A stretch of 33,921 nt of DNA from Geobacillus zalihae NBRC 101842 (GTDB taxonomy: Bacteria > Bacillota > Bacilli > Bacillales > Anoxybacillaceae): the NCBI RefSeq assembly GCF_001544135.1, contig NZ_BCPV01000042.1:1-33921 (forward strand). The letters run 5' to 3'. A program made the position numbers and the translations under genes. The notes beneath the pieces are model-generated. The model saw nothing but the letters and a program-made list of their open reading frames with translations. It made no database searches and had not been told where the DNA came from. Below are positions 24,730-33,921 of the stretch, piece after piece. Every line of letters begins with the position of its first letter. Positions within the stretch are counted from its first letter, which is position 1.

Positions 24730-25602
24730 GTGTGGAAAGACTTGTTTGTGAAAAAGAAAAAGTATGCACCGCTGCCTTCAGAACAAGCGAGGCATGAAGT
24801 GCCGGAAGGCGTGATGACGAAATGTCCGCAATGCAAGAAAATTATGTATACAAAAGAGTTGATCAAAAACTTGCGCGTTTGCCTAAGCTGCGGCTACCAT
24901 CATCCGATGCCGGCGCGTGAACGGATTGCAAGCCTTCTTGATGACGGCAGCTTCCGCGAGTATGACGCCGATATGATCTCGGTCAATCCGCTCGGCTTTC
25001 CGGGCTACATCGAAAAACTGGAAGAAGACCGGCGCAAGTCAGGGCTGAACGAGGCGGTCGTCACCGGCGAAGGAGCGCTTTATGGCCATCCGCTCGTCAT
25101 TGCTGTCATGGATTCATCGTTTCGCATGGGCAGCATGGGCTCGGTCGTCGGCGAAAAAATCACCCGCGCCGTCGAACGAGCGCGCGAACAGCAGATGCCG
25201 TTTCTCATTTTCACCGCTTCCGGCGGCGCCCGCATGCAGGAAGGGGTGTTGAGCCTCATGCAAATGGCGAAAACAAGCGCGGCGCTCAAACGGTTCAGCA
25301 ACGACGGCGGCTTGTTCATCTCCGTCATGACCCACCCGACGACCGGCGGTGTATCGGCGAGCTTCGCCTCGCTTGGGGATTATAACTTTGCCGAGCCGGG
25401 GGCGCTCATTGGTTTTGCCGGCCGCCGCGTCATCGAGCAGACGGTGCGCGAAGAGCTGCCGGACGATTTCCAGACGGCGGAGTTTTTGCTGAAGCACGGG
25501 CAGCTTGATGCCGTCATTCACCGCCACGAGCTGAAAGAAACGCTTGCGGTCGTCTTGGATCTTCATCAAAAAGGAGGGGAAGAGGGATGGTGGCGGAATT
25601 AG
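24730..25602 (+). CDS. accD: Acetyl-CoA carboxylase carboxyltransferase subunit beta
   Basis: With AccA it transfers CO2 from carboxybiotin to acetyl-CoA, giving malonyl-CoA for fatty-acid synthesis. The 290-aa product has the four-cysteine zinc ribbon (Cys32, Cys35, Cys51, Cys54) and the crotonase-like core with [21 protein letters not shown] and [18 protein letters not shown]. The start is GTG at 24730 with AAAGGAGGGG about 7 bases upstream. It overlaps accA by 16 bases, consistent with stoichiometric co-translation. Confidence 0.97.
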   Translation: MWKDLFVKKKKYAPLPSEQARHEVPEGVMTKCPQCKKIMYTKELIKNLRVCLSCGYHHPMPARERIASLLDDGSFREYDADMISVNPLGFPGYIEKLEEDRRKSGLNEAVVTGEGALYGHPLVIAVMDSSFRMGSMGSVVGEKITRAVERAREQQMPFLIFTASGGARMQEGVLSLMQMAKTSAALKRFSNDGGLFISVMTHPTTGGVSASFASLGDYNFAEPGALIGFAGRRVIEQTVREELPDDFQTAEFLLKHGQLDAVIHRHELKETLAVVLDLHQKGGEEGWWRN

Positions 25603-26564
25603 AATTCGAAAAGCCGCTTGTCGAGCTGCGCCGCAAAATTCAAGAGTTGAAAGAGTTCATGAAAACGGCGGACGTCGATTTATCGGCGGAAATCGAAAAG
25701 CTTGAGGCGCGCCTCGCCAAGCTGGAAAACGAGATTTATGCGAATTTGACGCCGTGGGACCGCGTGCAAATCGCCCGCCACCCGCAGCGGCCGACGACGC
25801 TCGATTACATCGAGCGGTTGTTTACGAACTTTCTTGAGTGCCACGGCGACCGCTGCTTTGGCGATGACGAGGCGATCGTCGGCGGCATCGCCAAATACGA
25901 CGGACTCCCCGTGACGGTCATCGGCCACCAGCGCGGCAAAGATACGAAAGAAAACTTGCGCCGCAACTTTGGCATGCCGCATCCGGAAGGATACCGGAAG
26001 GCGCTGCGGCTCATGAAGCAGGCAGAAAAGTTTTCGCGGCCGATCATCTGCTTTATCGACACGAAAGGCGCCTACCCGGGCAAAGCGGCTGAAGAGCGCG
26101 GGCAAAGCGAGGCGATCGCCCGCAACTTGTTTGAAATGGCTGGGCTCACGGTGCCGGTCGTCTGCATCGTCATCGGAGAGGGCGGAAGCGGCGGGGCGCT
26201 TGCCCTTGGCGTCGGCAATCATATCCATATGCTGGAAAATTCGACGTACTCGGTCATCTCGCCGGAAGGGGCGGCGGCGATTTTGTGGAAAGACGCCTCA
26301 TTGGCGCAGCGGGCGGCGGAAACGATGAAAATCACCGCTCATGACTTAAAGGCGCTCGGCGTCATCGATGAAATCATTCCAGAAGTCAAAGGCGGAGCTC
26401 ATCGCAACGCCGACGAGCAGGCAAAAGAAATTGACCGCGTGCTGCGCCGTTCGCTCAAACAGCTGTTGGCGCTTGACGGCGAAGAGCTCGTCCGGCAGCG
26501 CTATGAAAAATTTAAACAAATGGGCCAAGTGTCGTTTTTGCCGGAAACGATTCGGGCAAGATAA
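25587..26564 (+). CDS. accA: Acetyl-CoA carboxylase carboxyltransferase subunit alpha
   Basis: Partner of AccD in the alpha2-beta2 carboxyltransferase. The 325-aa product shows a helical N-terminus ([13 protein letters not shown]), then [12 protein letters not shown], the core [23 protein letters not shown], and [15 protein letters not shown] with the oxyanion-hole glycines. AAAAGGAGGGGA, inside the end of accD, precedes the ATG. A terminator follows the stop, separating accDA from pfkA. Confidence 0.97.
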   Translation: MVAELEFEKPLVELRRKIQELKEFMKTADVDLSAEIEKLEARLAKLENEIYANLTPWDRVQIARHPQRPTTLDYIERLFTNFLECHGDRCFGDDEAIVGGIAKYDGLPVTVIGHQRGKDTKENLRRNFGMPHPEGYRKALRLMKQAEKFSRPIICFIDTKGAYPGKAAEERGQSEAIARNLFEMAGLTVPVVCIVIGEGGSGGALALGVGNHIHMLENSTYSVISPEGAAAILWKDASLAQRAAETMKITAHDLKALGVIDEIIPEVKGGAHRNADEQAKEIDRVLRRSLKQLLALDGEELVRQRYEKFKQMGQVSFLPETIRAR

Positions 26565-26568
26565 GGAA

Positions 26569-26600
26569 AAAGCTGTCTCCGTCGCGGGACAGCTTTGTTC
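26569..26600 (+). terminator. Rho-independent terminator of accDA
   Basis: AAAGCTGTC pairs with GACAGCTTT around a 10-base loop and is followed by TTTGTTCT. It starts five bases after the accA stop. Confidence 0.85.
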
Positions 26601-26626
26601 TATCGTGAAAAAATCCACTTTTGTAA

Positions 26627-27703
<1,077 letters not shown>

Positions 27704-27730
27704 TTCCCGAGGGGAAAGGAAGAAGAAGTG

Positions 27731-29494
27731 ATGAAGCGGAAAACGAAAATCGTCTGTACGATCGGGCCGGCAAGCGAGAGCGTAGACAAGCTTGTGCAAT
27801 TGATCGAAGCGGGGATGAACGTGGCGCGCCTCAACTTTTCGCACGGAGATCATGAGGAACACGGGCGGCGCATCGCCAACATTCGCGAGGCGGCGAGGCG
27901 GACGGGCCAAACGGTCGCCATTTTGCTCGATACGAAAGGTCCGGAAATCCGCACGCACAATATGGAGAACGGCGCCGTCGAACTGAAGGAAGGGGCAAAG
28001 CTCATCATTTCGATGAGCGAAGTGCTCGGCACGCCGGAAAAAATTTCCGTCACCTATCCGGGGCTGATCGATGATGTGTCCGTTGGTTCGAAAATTTTGC
28101 TGGACGACGGGTTGATCGGCCTTGAAGTCAACGCAGTCGACAAGCAAGCTGGAGAAATTGTCACGACCGTCTTAAACAGCGGTGTGCTCAAAAACAAAAA
28201 AGGGGTCAATGTCCCCGGCGTGCGTGTCAATTTGCCGGGCATCACCGAGAAGGACCGAGCCGATATTTTATTTGGCATCCGCCAAGGCATCGACTTCATC
28301 GCCGCCTCGTTTGTGCGCCGGGCGTCTGATGTGCTCGAAATCCGCGAGCTGCTCGAGGCGAATGACGCCTTACATATCCAAATTATCGCGAAAATTGAAA
28401 ATGAAGAAGGCGTCGCCAACATCGATGAAATTTTGGAAGCCGCCGATGGCCTCATGGTGGCGCGCGGCGACCTTGGCGTTGAGATTCCGGCTGAGGAAGT
28501 GCCTCTCATTCAAAAAATGCTCATTAAAAAGTGCAACATGCTTGGCAAGCCGGTCATCACGGCGACGCAAATGCTCGACTCGATGCAGCGCAATCCGCGG
28601 CCGACGCGGGCTGAGGCGAGCGATGTCGCCAACGCCATTTTTGACGGCACCGACGCCGTCATGCTTTCCGGAGAAACCGCAGCCGGCCAGTATCCGGTCG
28701 AAGCGGTAAGGACGATGCACCAAATCGCGCTCCGCACCGAGCAGGCGTTGGAGCATCGCGACATTTTGTCCCAGCGCACGAAAGAGAGCCGAACGACGAT
28801 CACCGATGCCATCGGCCAATCGGTCGCCCACACGGCGCTCAATTTGGATGTCGCGGCGATCGTGACGCCGACGGTGAGCGGAAAAACGCCGCAGATGGTG
28901 GCGAAATACCGCCCGAAAGCCCCGATCATCGCGGTGACATCAAACGAAGCGGTCTCGCGGCGGCTGGCGCTCATTTGGGGCGTGTATACGAAAGAAGCAC
29001 CGCATGTCAATACAACCGATGAAATGCTCGATGTGGCGGTCGACGCGGCAGTGCGCTCCGGCTTGGTGAAGCACGGCGACTTGGTCGTCATCACGGCCGG
29101 CGTGCCGGTCGGCGAAACGGGATCGACGAACTTAATGAAAGTGCACGTCATCAGCGACTTGCTTGCCAAAGGGCAAGGCATCGGCCGCAAGTCGGCATTC
29201 GGCAAGGCGGTCGTCGCCAAAACGGCGGAAGAGGCGTGCCAAAAAATGGTAGAGGGCGGCATTTTAGTCACCATCAGCACCGATGCCGATATGATGCCGG
29301 CTCTCGAAAAAGCAGCGGCGATCATTACTGAGGAAGGCGGGTTGACGAGCCATGCGGCGGTCGTCGGCTTAAGCCTTGGCATTCCGGTCGTCGTCGGGGT
29401 GGAAAATGCCACAAGCTTGTTTAAAGATGGGCAAGAGATCACGGTCGATGGCGGCTTTGGCGCCGTCTACCGCGGCCATGCGAGCGTGTTGTAA
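27731..29494 (+). CDS. pyk: Pyruvate kinase with C-terminal PEP-utiliser-like domain
   Basis: Converts PEP and ADP to pyruvate and ATP. The 587-aa product has the TIM-barrel core with [11 protein letters not shown], the catalytic KIENEEG lysine loop, [12 protein letters not shown] and TATQMLDSM, an allosteric C-domain, and the extra domain of about 110 residues typical of Bacillus/Geobacillus Pyk (from about residue 475; [19 protein letters not shown] resembles the phosphohistidine domain of PEP-utilising enzymes, but with Ser-His where those have Thr-His or Ser-His in a cysteine-containing context). I choose the ATG at 27731 over the adjacent GTG at 27728; GGGGAAAGGAAG lies upstream. It is co-transcribed with pfkA. 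Confidence 0.98.
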   Translation: MKRKTKIVCTIGPASESVDKLVQLIEAGMNVARLNFSHGDHEEHGRRIANIREAARRTGQTVAILLDTKGPEIRTHNMENGAVELKEGAKLIISMSEVLGTPEKISVTYPGLIDDVSVGSKILLDDGLIGLEVNAVDKQAGEIVTTVLNSGVLKNKKGVNVPGVRVNLPGITEKDRADILFGIRQGIDFIAASFVRRASDVLEIRELLEANDALHIQIIAKIENEEGVANIDEILEAADGLMVARGDLGVEIPAEEVPLIQKMLIKKCNMLGKPVITATQMLDSMQRNPRPTRAEASDVANAIFDGTDAVMLSGETAAGQYPVEAVRTMHQIALRTEQALEHRDILSQRTKESRTTITDAIGQSVAHTALNLDVAAIVTPTVSGKTPQMVAKYRPKAPIIAVTSNEAVSRRLALIWGVYTKEAPHVNTTDEMLDVAVDAAVRSGLVKHGDLVVITAGVPVGETGSTNLMKVHVISDLLAKGQGIGRKSAFGKAVVAKTAEEACQKMVEGGILVTISTDADMMPALEKAAAIITEEGGLTSHAAVVGLSLGIPVVVGVENATSLFKDGQEITVDGGFGAVYRGHASVL

Positions 29495-29512
29495 CGGACG
29501 TTGCAGCAAAAC

Positions 29513-29545
29513 AGGGTGTCCCAAAAGCAGCGGGACACCCTTTCG
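29513..29545 (+). terminator. Rho-independent terminator of pfkA-pyk
   Basis: AGGGTGTCCC pairs with GGGACACCCT around a 9-base loop and is followed by TTTCG. The 29546-29636 stretch up to the convergent ytvI stop shows no other clear element. Confidence 0.85.
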
Positions 29546-29636
29546 CATCGTCCTGTATACCCATTAAACATCTTTGTGAAACGAAAGATTGTATTCCTAT
29601 TATAGAAAGCCGAGCTTTTGAGACAGCTCCCTTCGA

Positions 29637-30755
29637 TTACGTGGTCGGCTTGCCGATAATAAAGCGCCAAAGATCACGAAAAACATTGGCGCTATGGAGC
29701 GTGCGGATGATGACAAGCGCGACGGGGCCGGCAATCAAGCCGAGAAAGCCGAGCAGCTTGAAGCCGACGAACAAGGCGATGAGCGTGGCGAGCGGATCGA
29801 GGCCGATCGTTGAAGAAAGCACTTTCGGCTCCATGATTTGCCGTTGGACGAGGACGACGACATACAGCACGCCCAATCCGATGGCAAACGGAATGTCGCC
29901 GCTAGCCATGGTGTAAATGATCCAAGGAACAAATACAATCCCCGTTCCCAAATATGGCAAAAGATCGACGAACCCGATGATCAATGCGATCGTAATGGCG
30001 TAATCGACGCGCAAAATAAGCAAGCCGATCAACACGATGACCGTCGTAATCGAAATGAGCGTCGCCTGCGCTTTGATAAAGCCAAACAGCGCCCGCTTTA
30101 AATCAAGAAACACCGTTTTTCCGCTTGTGCGGGCTTTCGTCGGCAGCCATTGCTGCGCCATGCGCACGAGACGCCGCCAGTCTTTGCTGATAAAAAACGT
30201 CGCCAACAGCGAAAAAATAAACACGGTCGCGGCATTCGGCAGCCAGGCGAGAAGCTGCGGAATGTTTTGCAGGATGCTTTGGACAAATTCACCAACCGTC
30301 GTCCCCATTTTTTTTCCGACGGCTTGAATGTTTTGCATAATCGTATCCTGTTGGGTGGCGCTTAAACTTTTAAACATCCCGGCCAAATCTTTGTAAATCG
30401 GGATGATTTGGTCGGCGACGAACGTCTCCATATACGTGATCAATGCTTGAAATTTTTCCGGCACGACGCGGGCTAAATATTGCGTTCCCGAAACGATTTC
30501 GGCAACAAGAAGCGTGACCAAGCCGGCGACCGCGGCAAACAACATGATGAGCGTGACGCTGACCGCTAGCCAGCGCGGCATTTTCGCTTTCCGCTCCAAA
30601 GCATCGACGAGCGGGTTGATGATCATCGCGATGAAAAAGGCGATGATGAACGGATACGTCACCGTCGCGATGTAGTACGCAGCGATGGCGCCGAGCGCGA
30701 CAGCGGCGATGACAAGAAAAAAGCGCAAAAAGCGATCAACATAAACTCGGGACAA
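29637..30755 (-). CDS. ytvI: AI-2E/PerM-family membrane transporter YtvI
   Basis: The 372-aa protein has about eight membrane helices: paired hydrophobic segments near residues 8-50, one near 60-85, a large extracytoplasmic helical region, and five C-terminal helices including FGFIKAQATLISITTVIVLIGLLI and the family signature FVDLLPYLGTGIVFVPW. AI-2E-family members export diverse small molecules or ions; the substrate here is unknown. I choose the TTG at 30755 because GGAGGTG lies 5 bases upstream and the protein then starts MSRVYVDRFLRFF; an ATG at 30830 has no ribosome-binding site. The location between pyk and ytwI matches B. subtilis. Confidence 0.9.
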   Translation of the reverse strand: MSRVYVDRFLRFFLVIAAVALGAIAAYYIATVTYPFIIAFFIAMIINPLVDALERKAKMPRWLAVSVTLIMLFAAVAGLVTLLVAEIVSGTQYLARVVPEKFQALITYMETFVADQIIPIYKDLAGMFKSLSATQQDTIMQNIQAVGKKMGTTVGEFVQSILQNIPQLLAWLPNAATVFIFSLLATFFISKDWRRLVRMAQQWLPTKARTSGKTVFLDLKRALFGFIKAQATLISITTVIVLIGLLILRVDYAITIALIIGFVDLLPYLGTGIVFVPWIIYTMASGDIPFAIGLGVLYVVVLVQRQIMEPKVLSSTIGLDPLATLIALFVGFKLLGFLGLIAGPVALVIIRTLHSANVFRDLWRFIIGKPTT

Positions 30756-30848
30756 TGTTTCACCTCCAACGATGTTCCATATTGATATATTACACGTTTT
30801 CTTACGGGGAAGCAAAAAGACAAGTTTCATAGGAAAGGACGGACGACC

Positions 30849-31304
30849 GTGAACGAACCGGTGTTGTTTTTATTGTTGTTGCTTGCGCTCGGCTTTTTGG
30901 CGAAAAACAAGTCGCTTATTGTCGCCGTCGTTGTGCTGTTGGCCATCAAACTTGTCAGCTTGGATCAAAAAGTGCTGCCGATCATTCAGTCCAAAGGGAT
31001 CAACTGGGGAGTGACGGTCATTACGATCGCCGTGCTCGCTCCCATCGCCTCTGGGGAGATCGGCTTTCGGCAGCTTGTCGGCTCTTTGCAGTCGTTGTCG
31101 GCCTGGGTGGCGCTCGCATCTGGCATTTTTGTCGCCTTGATCGCCAAAAATGGAGTAACGCTCCTTGCCCATGACCCGCATATGACAGCGGCGCTTGTGC
31201 TCGGAACCATCCTCGCGGTTTCGCTGTTTCATGGGGTGGCGGTTGGTCCATTGATCGGCGCTGGCATTGCCTATACGGTCATCAAAATGGTAGAATATTT
31301 TTGA
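30849..31304 (+). CDS. ytwI: DUF441/UPF0756 membrane protein YtwI
   Basis: The 151-aa protein has four or five hydrophobic segments (about 4-28, 48-66, 78-99, 112-132, 134-149) and the family-like blocks KNKSLIVAVVVLLAIKL and GPLIGAGIAYTVIKMVEYF. Function is unknown; the family is widespread in Firmicutes. The start is GTG at 30849 with AAAGGACGGA upstream. It is divergent from ytvI and lies before citZ as in B. subtilis. Confidence 0.9.
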   Translation: MNEPVLFLLLLLALGFLAKNKSLIVAVVVLLAIKLVSLDQKVLPIIQSKGINWGVTVITIAVLAPIASGEIGFRQLVGSLQSLSAWVALASGIFVALIAKNGVTLLAHDPHMTAALVLGTILAVSLFHGVAVGPLIGAGIAYTVIKMVEYF

Positions 31305-31391
31305 TCACCAGGCGGCGTGTGGGATCCTCCGTTTTGAGATGAATGGATTTCTATTTTATTCCTGATCATCATTTCTTTTGACGTGTGACAG

Positions 31392-31420
31392 CTGACAAAA
31401 GTCTGATAATTGTTTATAAT
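31392..31420 (+). promoter_or_regulatory. Sigma-A promoter of citZ
   Basis: CTGACA (31392-31397), exactly 17 bases, then a perfect TATAAT (31415-31420). Transcription should start near 31428, leaving a leader of about 170 nt. A dyad ATAA-TTGT-TTAT (31406-31417) straddles the spacer and -10 and resembles ATAA/TTAT half-sites used by CcpC. Confidence 0.75.
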
Positions 31421-31489
31421 AATAAACGTGAGTGAGTTTTCGGCCAAGCATTGTGCAGCTGTTGCGACGGGGCGGTTGCCGCCGGCGTC

Positions 31490-31504
31490 ATGTAAGCACT
31501 TTCG
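31490..31504 (+). promoter_or_regulatory. Candidate CcpA (cre) site in the citZ leader
   Basis: ATGTAAGCACTTTCG fits the cre consensus WTGNAANCGNWNNCA except at two fixed positions. It lies about 60-75 bases downstream of the predicted start, a position where cre acts as a roadblock. B. subtilis citZ is known to be under CcpA control. Confidence 0.4.
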
Positions 31505-31597
31505 CGCGCGCGTTTGTTTTTGCCTCCATTTCGAGCAAGCGCTCATCGGCCATCGGTCGTTATGGCCGGAACTTATGAAGAGAAGGGGAGATTGAAC

Positions 31598-32716
31598 ATG
31601 ACAGTAACCCGTGGGTTAGAGGGAGTTGTGGCCACAACTTCAAGCATCAGTTCGATCATCGATGACACGTTGACGTATGTCGGTTATGACATTGACGATT
31701 TAGCCGAAAACGCTTCCTTCGAAGAAGTCGTTTATTTGCTTTGGCATCGCGAACTGCCGACGAAAGAGCAGCTTGAGGAATTAAAGAAACAGTTGGCGGA
31801 AAACGCTGAAATTCCAAATGAAATCATTGAACACTTCAAGCTGTATCCGATTGACAAGGTGCATCCGATGGCGGCTTTGCGCACCGCGGTATCGCTTCTC
31901 GCCTTGTATGACGAAGAGGCGGATGTGATGACGAAAGAGGCGAATTATCGGAAAGCCATTCGCCTGCAGGCGAAAATTCCGACGATCGTGACCGCCTTCG
32001 CCCGCGTGCGCAAAGGGTTGGAACCGGTTGCGCCGCGCAAAGATTTGAGCTTTGCCGCCAATTTCTTGTACATGCTGACCGGCAAAGAACCAGACGACAT
32101 CGCCACGGAAGCGTTCAACAAGGCGCTCGTGCTGCATGCCGACCACGAGTTGAACGCGTCGACGTTCACGGCGCGCGTCTGCGTAGCCACGCTGTCCGAT
32201 ATGTATTCCGGCATCACGGCGGCGATCGGAGCCTTGAAAGGGCCGCTTCACGGCGGGGCGAACGAAGCGGTGATGAAAATGTTGACGGAAATCGGCACGG
32301 TCGACAACGTCGAGCCATACATCCGCAGAAAGCTCGCCAACAAAGAAAAAATTATGGGCTTTGGCCATCGCGTTTACCGAAAAGGCGACCCGCGCGCCAA
32401 ACATTTGAAAAAAATGTCGGAAAAACTGACGAAGCTCGTCGGCGAGCCGCATTGGTATGAAATGTCGACGAAGATTGAAGAAATCGTCACATCGGAAAAA
32501 GCGCTGCCGCCAAACGTTGACTTTTATTCCGCCTCGGTTTACCATTGTTTAGGAATCGATCATGATTTGTTTACGCCGATTTTTGCCGTCAGCCGCACCT
32601 CGGGATGGTTGGCTCACATCTTGGAACAATACGACAACAACCGTCTCATCCGTCCGCGCGCTGAGTACACCGGCCCAGGCAAGCGGGCGTACGTGCCGAT
32701 CGACGAGCGCGGCTAA
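31598..32716 (+). CDS. citZ: Citrate synthase
   Basis: Condenses acetyl-CoA and oxaloacetate to citrate, the entry step of the TCA cycle. The 372-aa product is of the short (dimeric, Gram-positive/archaeal) type. The catalytic residues are visible: the histidine in HADHELNASTF, the histidine in GFGHRVYRKGDPRAK, and the aspartate in NVDFYSASVY; LHGGANEAVM binds substrate. AGAAGGGGAG lies 7 bases upstream of the ATG at 31598. It is followed by icd, as in the B. subtilis citZ-icd-mdh cluster. Confidence 0.98.
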   Translation: MTVTRGLEGVVATTSSISSIIDDTLTYVGYDIDDLAENASFEEVVYLLWHRELPTKEQLEELKKQLAENAEIPNEIIEHFKLYPIDKVHPMAALRTAVSLLALYDEEADVMTKEANYRKAIRLQAKIPTIVTAFARVRKGLEPVAPRKDLSFAANFLYMLTGKEPDDIATEAFNKALVLHADHELNASTFTARVCVATLSDMYSGITAAIGALKGPLHGGANEAVMKMLTEIGTVDNVEPYIRRKLANKEKIMGFGHRVYRKGDPRAKHLKKMSEKLTKLVGEPHWYEMSTKIEEIVTSEKALPPNVDFYSASVYHCLGIDHDLFTPIFAVSRTSGWLAHILEQYDNNRLIRPRAEYTGPGKRAYVPIDERG

Positions 32717-32729
32717 AACAAGTGGACAA

Positions 32730-32760
32730 GGCGGTGAAGGCGCGCCTTCACGCCTTTTTA
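32730..32760 (+). terminator. Terminator or attenuator between citZ and icd
   Basis: The 18-base self-complementary GTGAAGGCGCGCCTTCAC is flanked by GGCG and GCC and followed by TTTTTA. It should stop most transcripts after citZ, so icd either depends on read-through or has its own promoter. Confidence 0.85.
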
Positions 32761-32788
32761 TAAAAAAACTGCATTGGGGGTTTTGCTC

Positions 32789-33921
32789 GTGACGCAAGGA
32801 GAAAAAATTACAGTCCAAAATGGTGTGCTCAACGTTCCGAACAACCCGATCATTCCGTTCATCGAGGGGGATGGAACCGGCCCGGACATTTGGGCGGCCG
32901 CTTCGCGCGTGCTCGAAGCAGCGGTGGAAAAAGCGTACAAAGGTGAGAAAAAAATCGTTTGGAAGGAAGTGCTCGCTGGTGAAAAAGCGTACAAGCTGAC
33001 GGGCAGCTGGCTTCCGGATGAAACGCTTGAGACGATCCGCGAATACATAATCGCCATTAAAGGGCCGTTGACGACGCCGGTCGGCGGCGGCATCCGCTCG
33101 CTGAACGTCGCGCTCCGCCAAGAGCTCGACCTGTTTGTCTGCTTGCGCCCGGTTCGCTACTTCCCAGGCGTTCCGTCGCCGGTGAAACGCCCGGAAGACA
33201 CCGATATGGTCATTTTCCGGGAAAACACGGAAGACATCTACGCTGGCATTGAATATGCCAAAGGCACGCCGGAAGTGAAAAAAGTCATCGACTTTTTGCA
33301 AAACGAAATGGGCGTGCGCAAAATCCGCTTCCCGGAAACGTCCGGCATCGGCATTAAACCGATTTCCGAACAAGGGACGAAACGGCTTGTGCGCGCGGCG
33401 ATCAACTACGCGATCGAACACGGCCGCAAGTCGGTGACGCTCGTTCATAAAGGAAACATTATGAAATTCACCGAAGGCGCGTTTAAAAACTGGGGTTATG
33501 AACTGGCGGAGGAAGAATTCGCCGACAAAGTGTTCACGTGGGCGCAATACGACCGAATCGTTGAAACGGAAGGCAAGGAAGCGGCGAACAAAGCGCTTGC
33601 TGATGCGGAAGCGTCCGGCAAAATCATTATCAAAGATGTCATCGCCGACATCTTCCTGCAACAAATTTTGACGCGTCCGCGCGAATTTGACGTCATCGCG
33701 ACGATGAACTTAAACGGCGACTACATTTCCGACGCGCTGGCCGCTCAAGTCGGCGGCATCGGCATCGCGCCGGGGGCAAACATCAACTACGAAACCGGCC
33801 ACGCGATTTTCGAAGCGACGCACGGCACGGCGCCGAAATACGCAGGGCTTGACAAAGTCAACCCATCGTCCGTCATTCTCTCGGGCGTCATGATGTTTGA
33901 GCATCTTGGTTGGAACGAAGC
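32789..33921 (+). CDS. icd: Isocitrate dehydrogenase (NADP), 3' end outside the window
   Basis: Oxidatively decarboxylates isocitrate to 2-oxoglutarate. About 377 codons are present of a family length near 423. The frame opens GTG ACG CAA GGA GAA and soon shows [14 protein letters not shown], the substrate-serine loop [27 protein letters not shown], the [11 protein letters not shown] block, [14 protein letters not shown], and the metal-binding aspartates in [20 protein letters not shown]; the NADP-site start HGTAPKYAG is reached before the window ends. A G-run (32775-32780) is the ribosome-binding site of the GTG at 32789. mdh is expected next by analogy to B. subtilis. Confidence 0.96.
   Translation, partial: MTQGEKITVQNGVLNVPNNPIIPFIEGDGTGPDIWAAASRVLEAAVEKAYKGEKKIVWKEVLAGEKAYKLTGSWLPDETLETIREYIIAIKGPLTTPVGGGIRSLNVALRQELDLFVCLRPVRYFPGVPSPVKRPEDTDMVIFRENTEDIYAGIEYAKGTPEVKKVIDFLQNEMGVRKIRFPETSGIGIKPISEQGTKRLVRAAINYAIEHGRKSVTLVHKGNIMKFTEGAFKNWGYELAEEEFADKVFTWAQYDRIVETEGKEAANKALADAEASGKIIIKDVIADIFLQQILTRPREFDVIATMNLNGDYISDALAAQVGGIGIAPGANINYETGHAIFEATHGTAPKYAGLDKVNPSSVILSGVMMFEHLGWNE

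Noticed and set aside
28510-29442. 310-codon antisense frame opposite pyk
   Set aside because: Shadow of the pyk coding frame; no start signals or recognisable domain.
32549-33664. 371-codon antisense frame opposite citZ and icd
   Set aside because: It spans two genes and a terminator on the other strand and has Phe/Arg/Asp-biased shadow composition.

Overview
The window is chromosomal DNA of a thermophilic Bacillaceae, most likely Geobacillus. The PfkA (319 aa) and Pyk (587 aa) products read almost like the Geobacillus stearothermophilus enzymes as I remember them, with scattered substitutions. The gene order ytoI-ytpI-nrnA-ytrHI-dnaE-(regulator)-accDA-pfkA-pyk-ytvI-ytwI-citZ-icd follows the Bacillus subtilis backbone. 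No CRISPR array, tRNA, rRNA or prophage was seen.

Layout. 1-920: an R2-like ligand-binding oxidase. 1228-4395: a three-gene locus for an exported DUF6230-type protein, a polytopic membrane protein with a DUF6114-like C-terminus, and an exported protein with a coiled-coil tail. Its function is unknown, and it is the best candidate here for an undescribed system. 4823-7154: a LuxR/GAF-type regulator divergent from moaB. 7213-8623: a 5'-truncated acyl-CoA synthetase and a small conserved protein. 8696-11466: argGH behind two ArgR-type boxes. 11516-14281: a universal stress protein, a 46-aa acidic protein, an unusual SDR and alanine dehydrogenase. 14607-18339: an M24 peptidase, the metal-dependent hydrolase YtkL, the CBS/DRTGG protein YtoI and the membrane protein YtpI. 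18440-23947: nrnA, ytrHI and dnaE. 24007-26564: a FadR-type GntR regulator and accDA. 26744-29494: pfkA-pyk. 29637-33921: ytvI, ytwI, citZ and the start of icd.

Three small non-autonomous IS200/IS605-type elements sit at 4601-4822, 14385-14606 and 19407-19575. They have a left-end palindrome abutting TTTAA and a right end that looks like the 3' scaffold of a TnpB guide RNA, but no tnpA or tnpB. The first two are 220/222 identical, and each abuts a gene whose stop codon lies inside TTTAA.

Metabolically, pfkA-pyk feed pyruvate and acetyl-CoA to fatty-acid synthesis (accDA) and to the TCA cycle (citZ-icd). Regulatory signals visible in the sequence include an 11-bp palindrome matching the FadR-subfamily consensus directly before the GntR start codon, an imperfect palindrome over the accDA -35, a strong sigma-A promoter plus a cre-like site before citZ, and a Shine-Dalgarno sequence held in a hairpin before argH.
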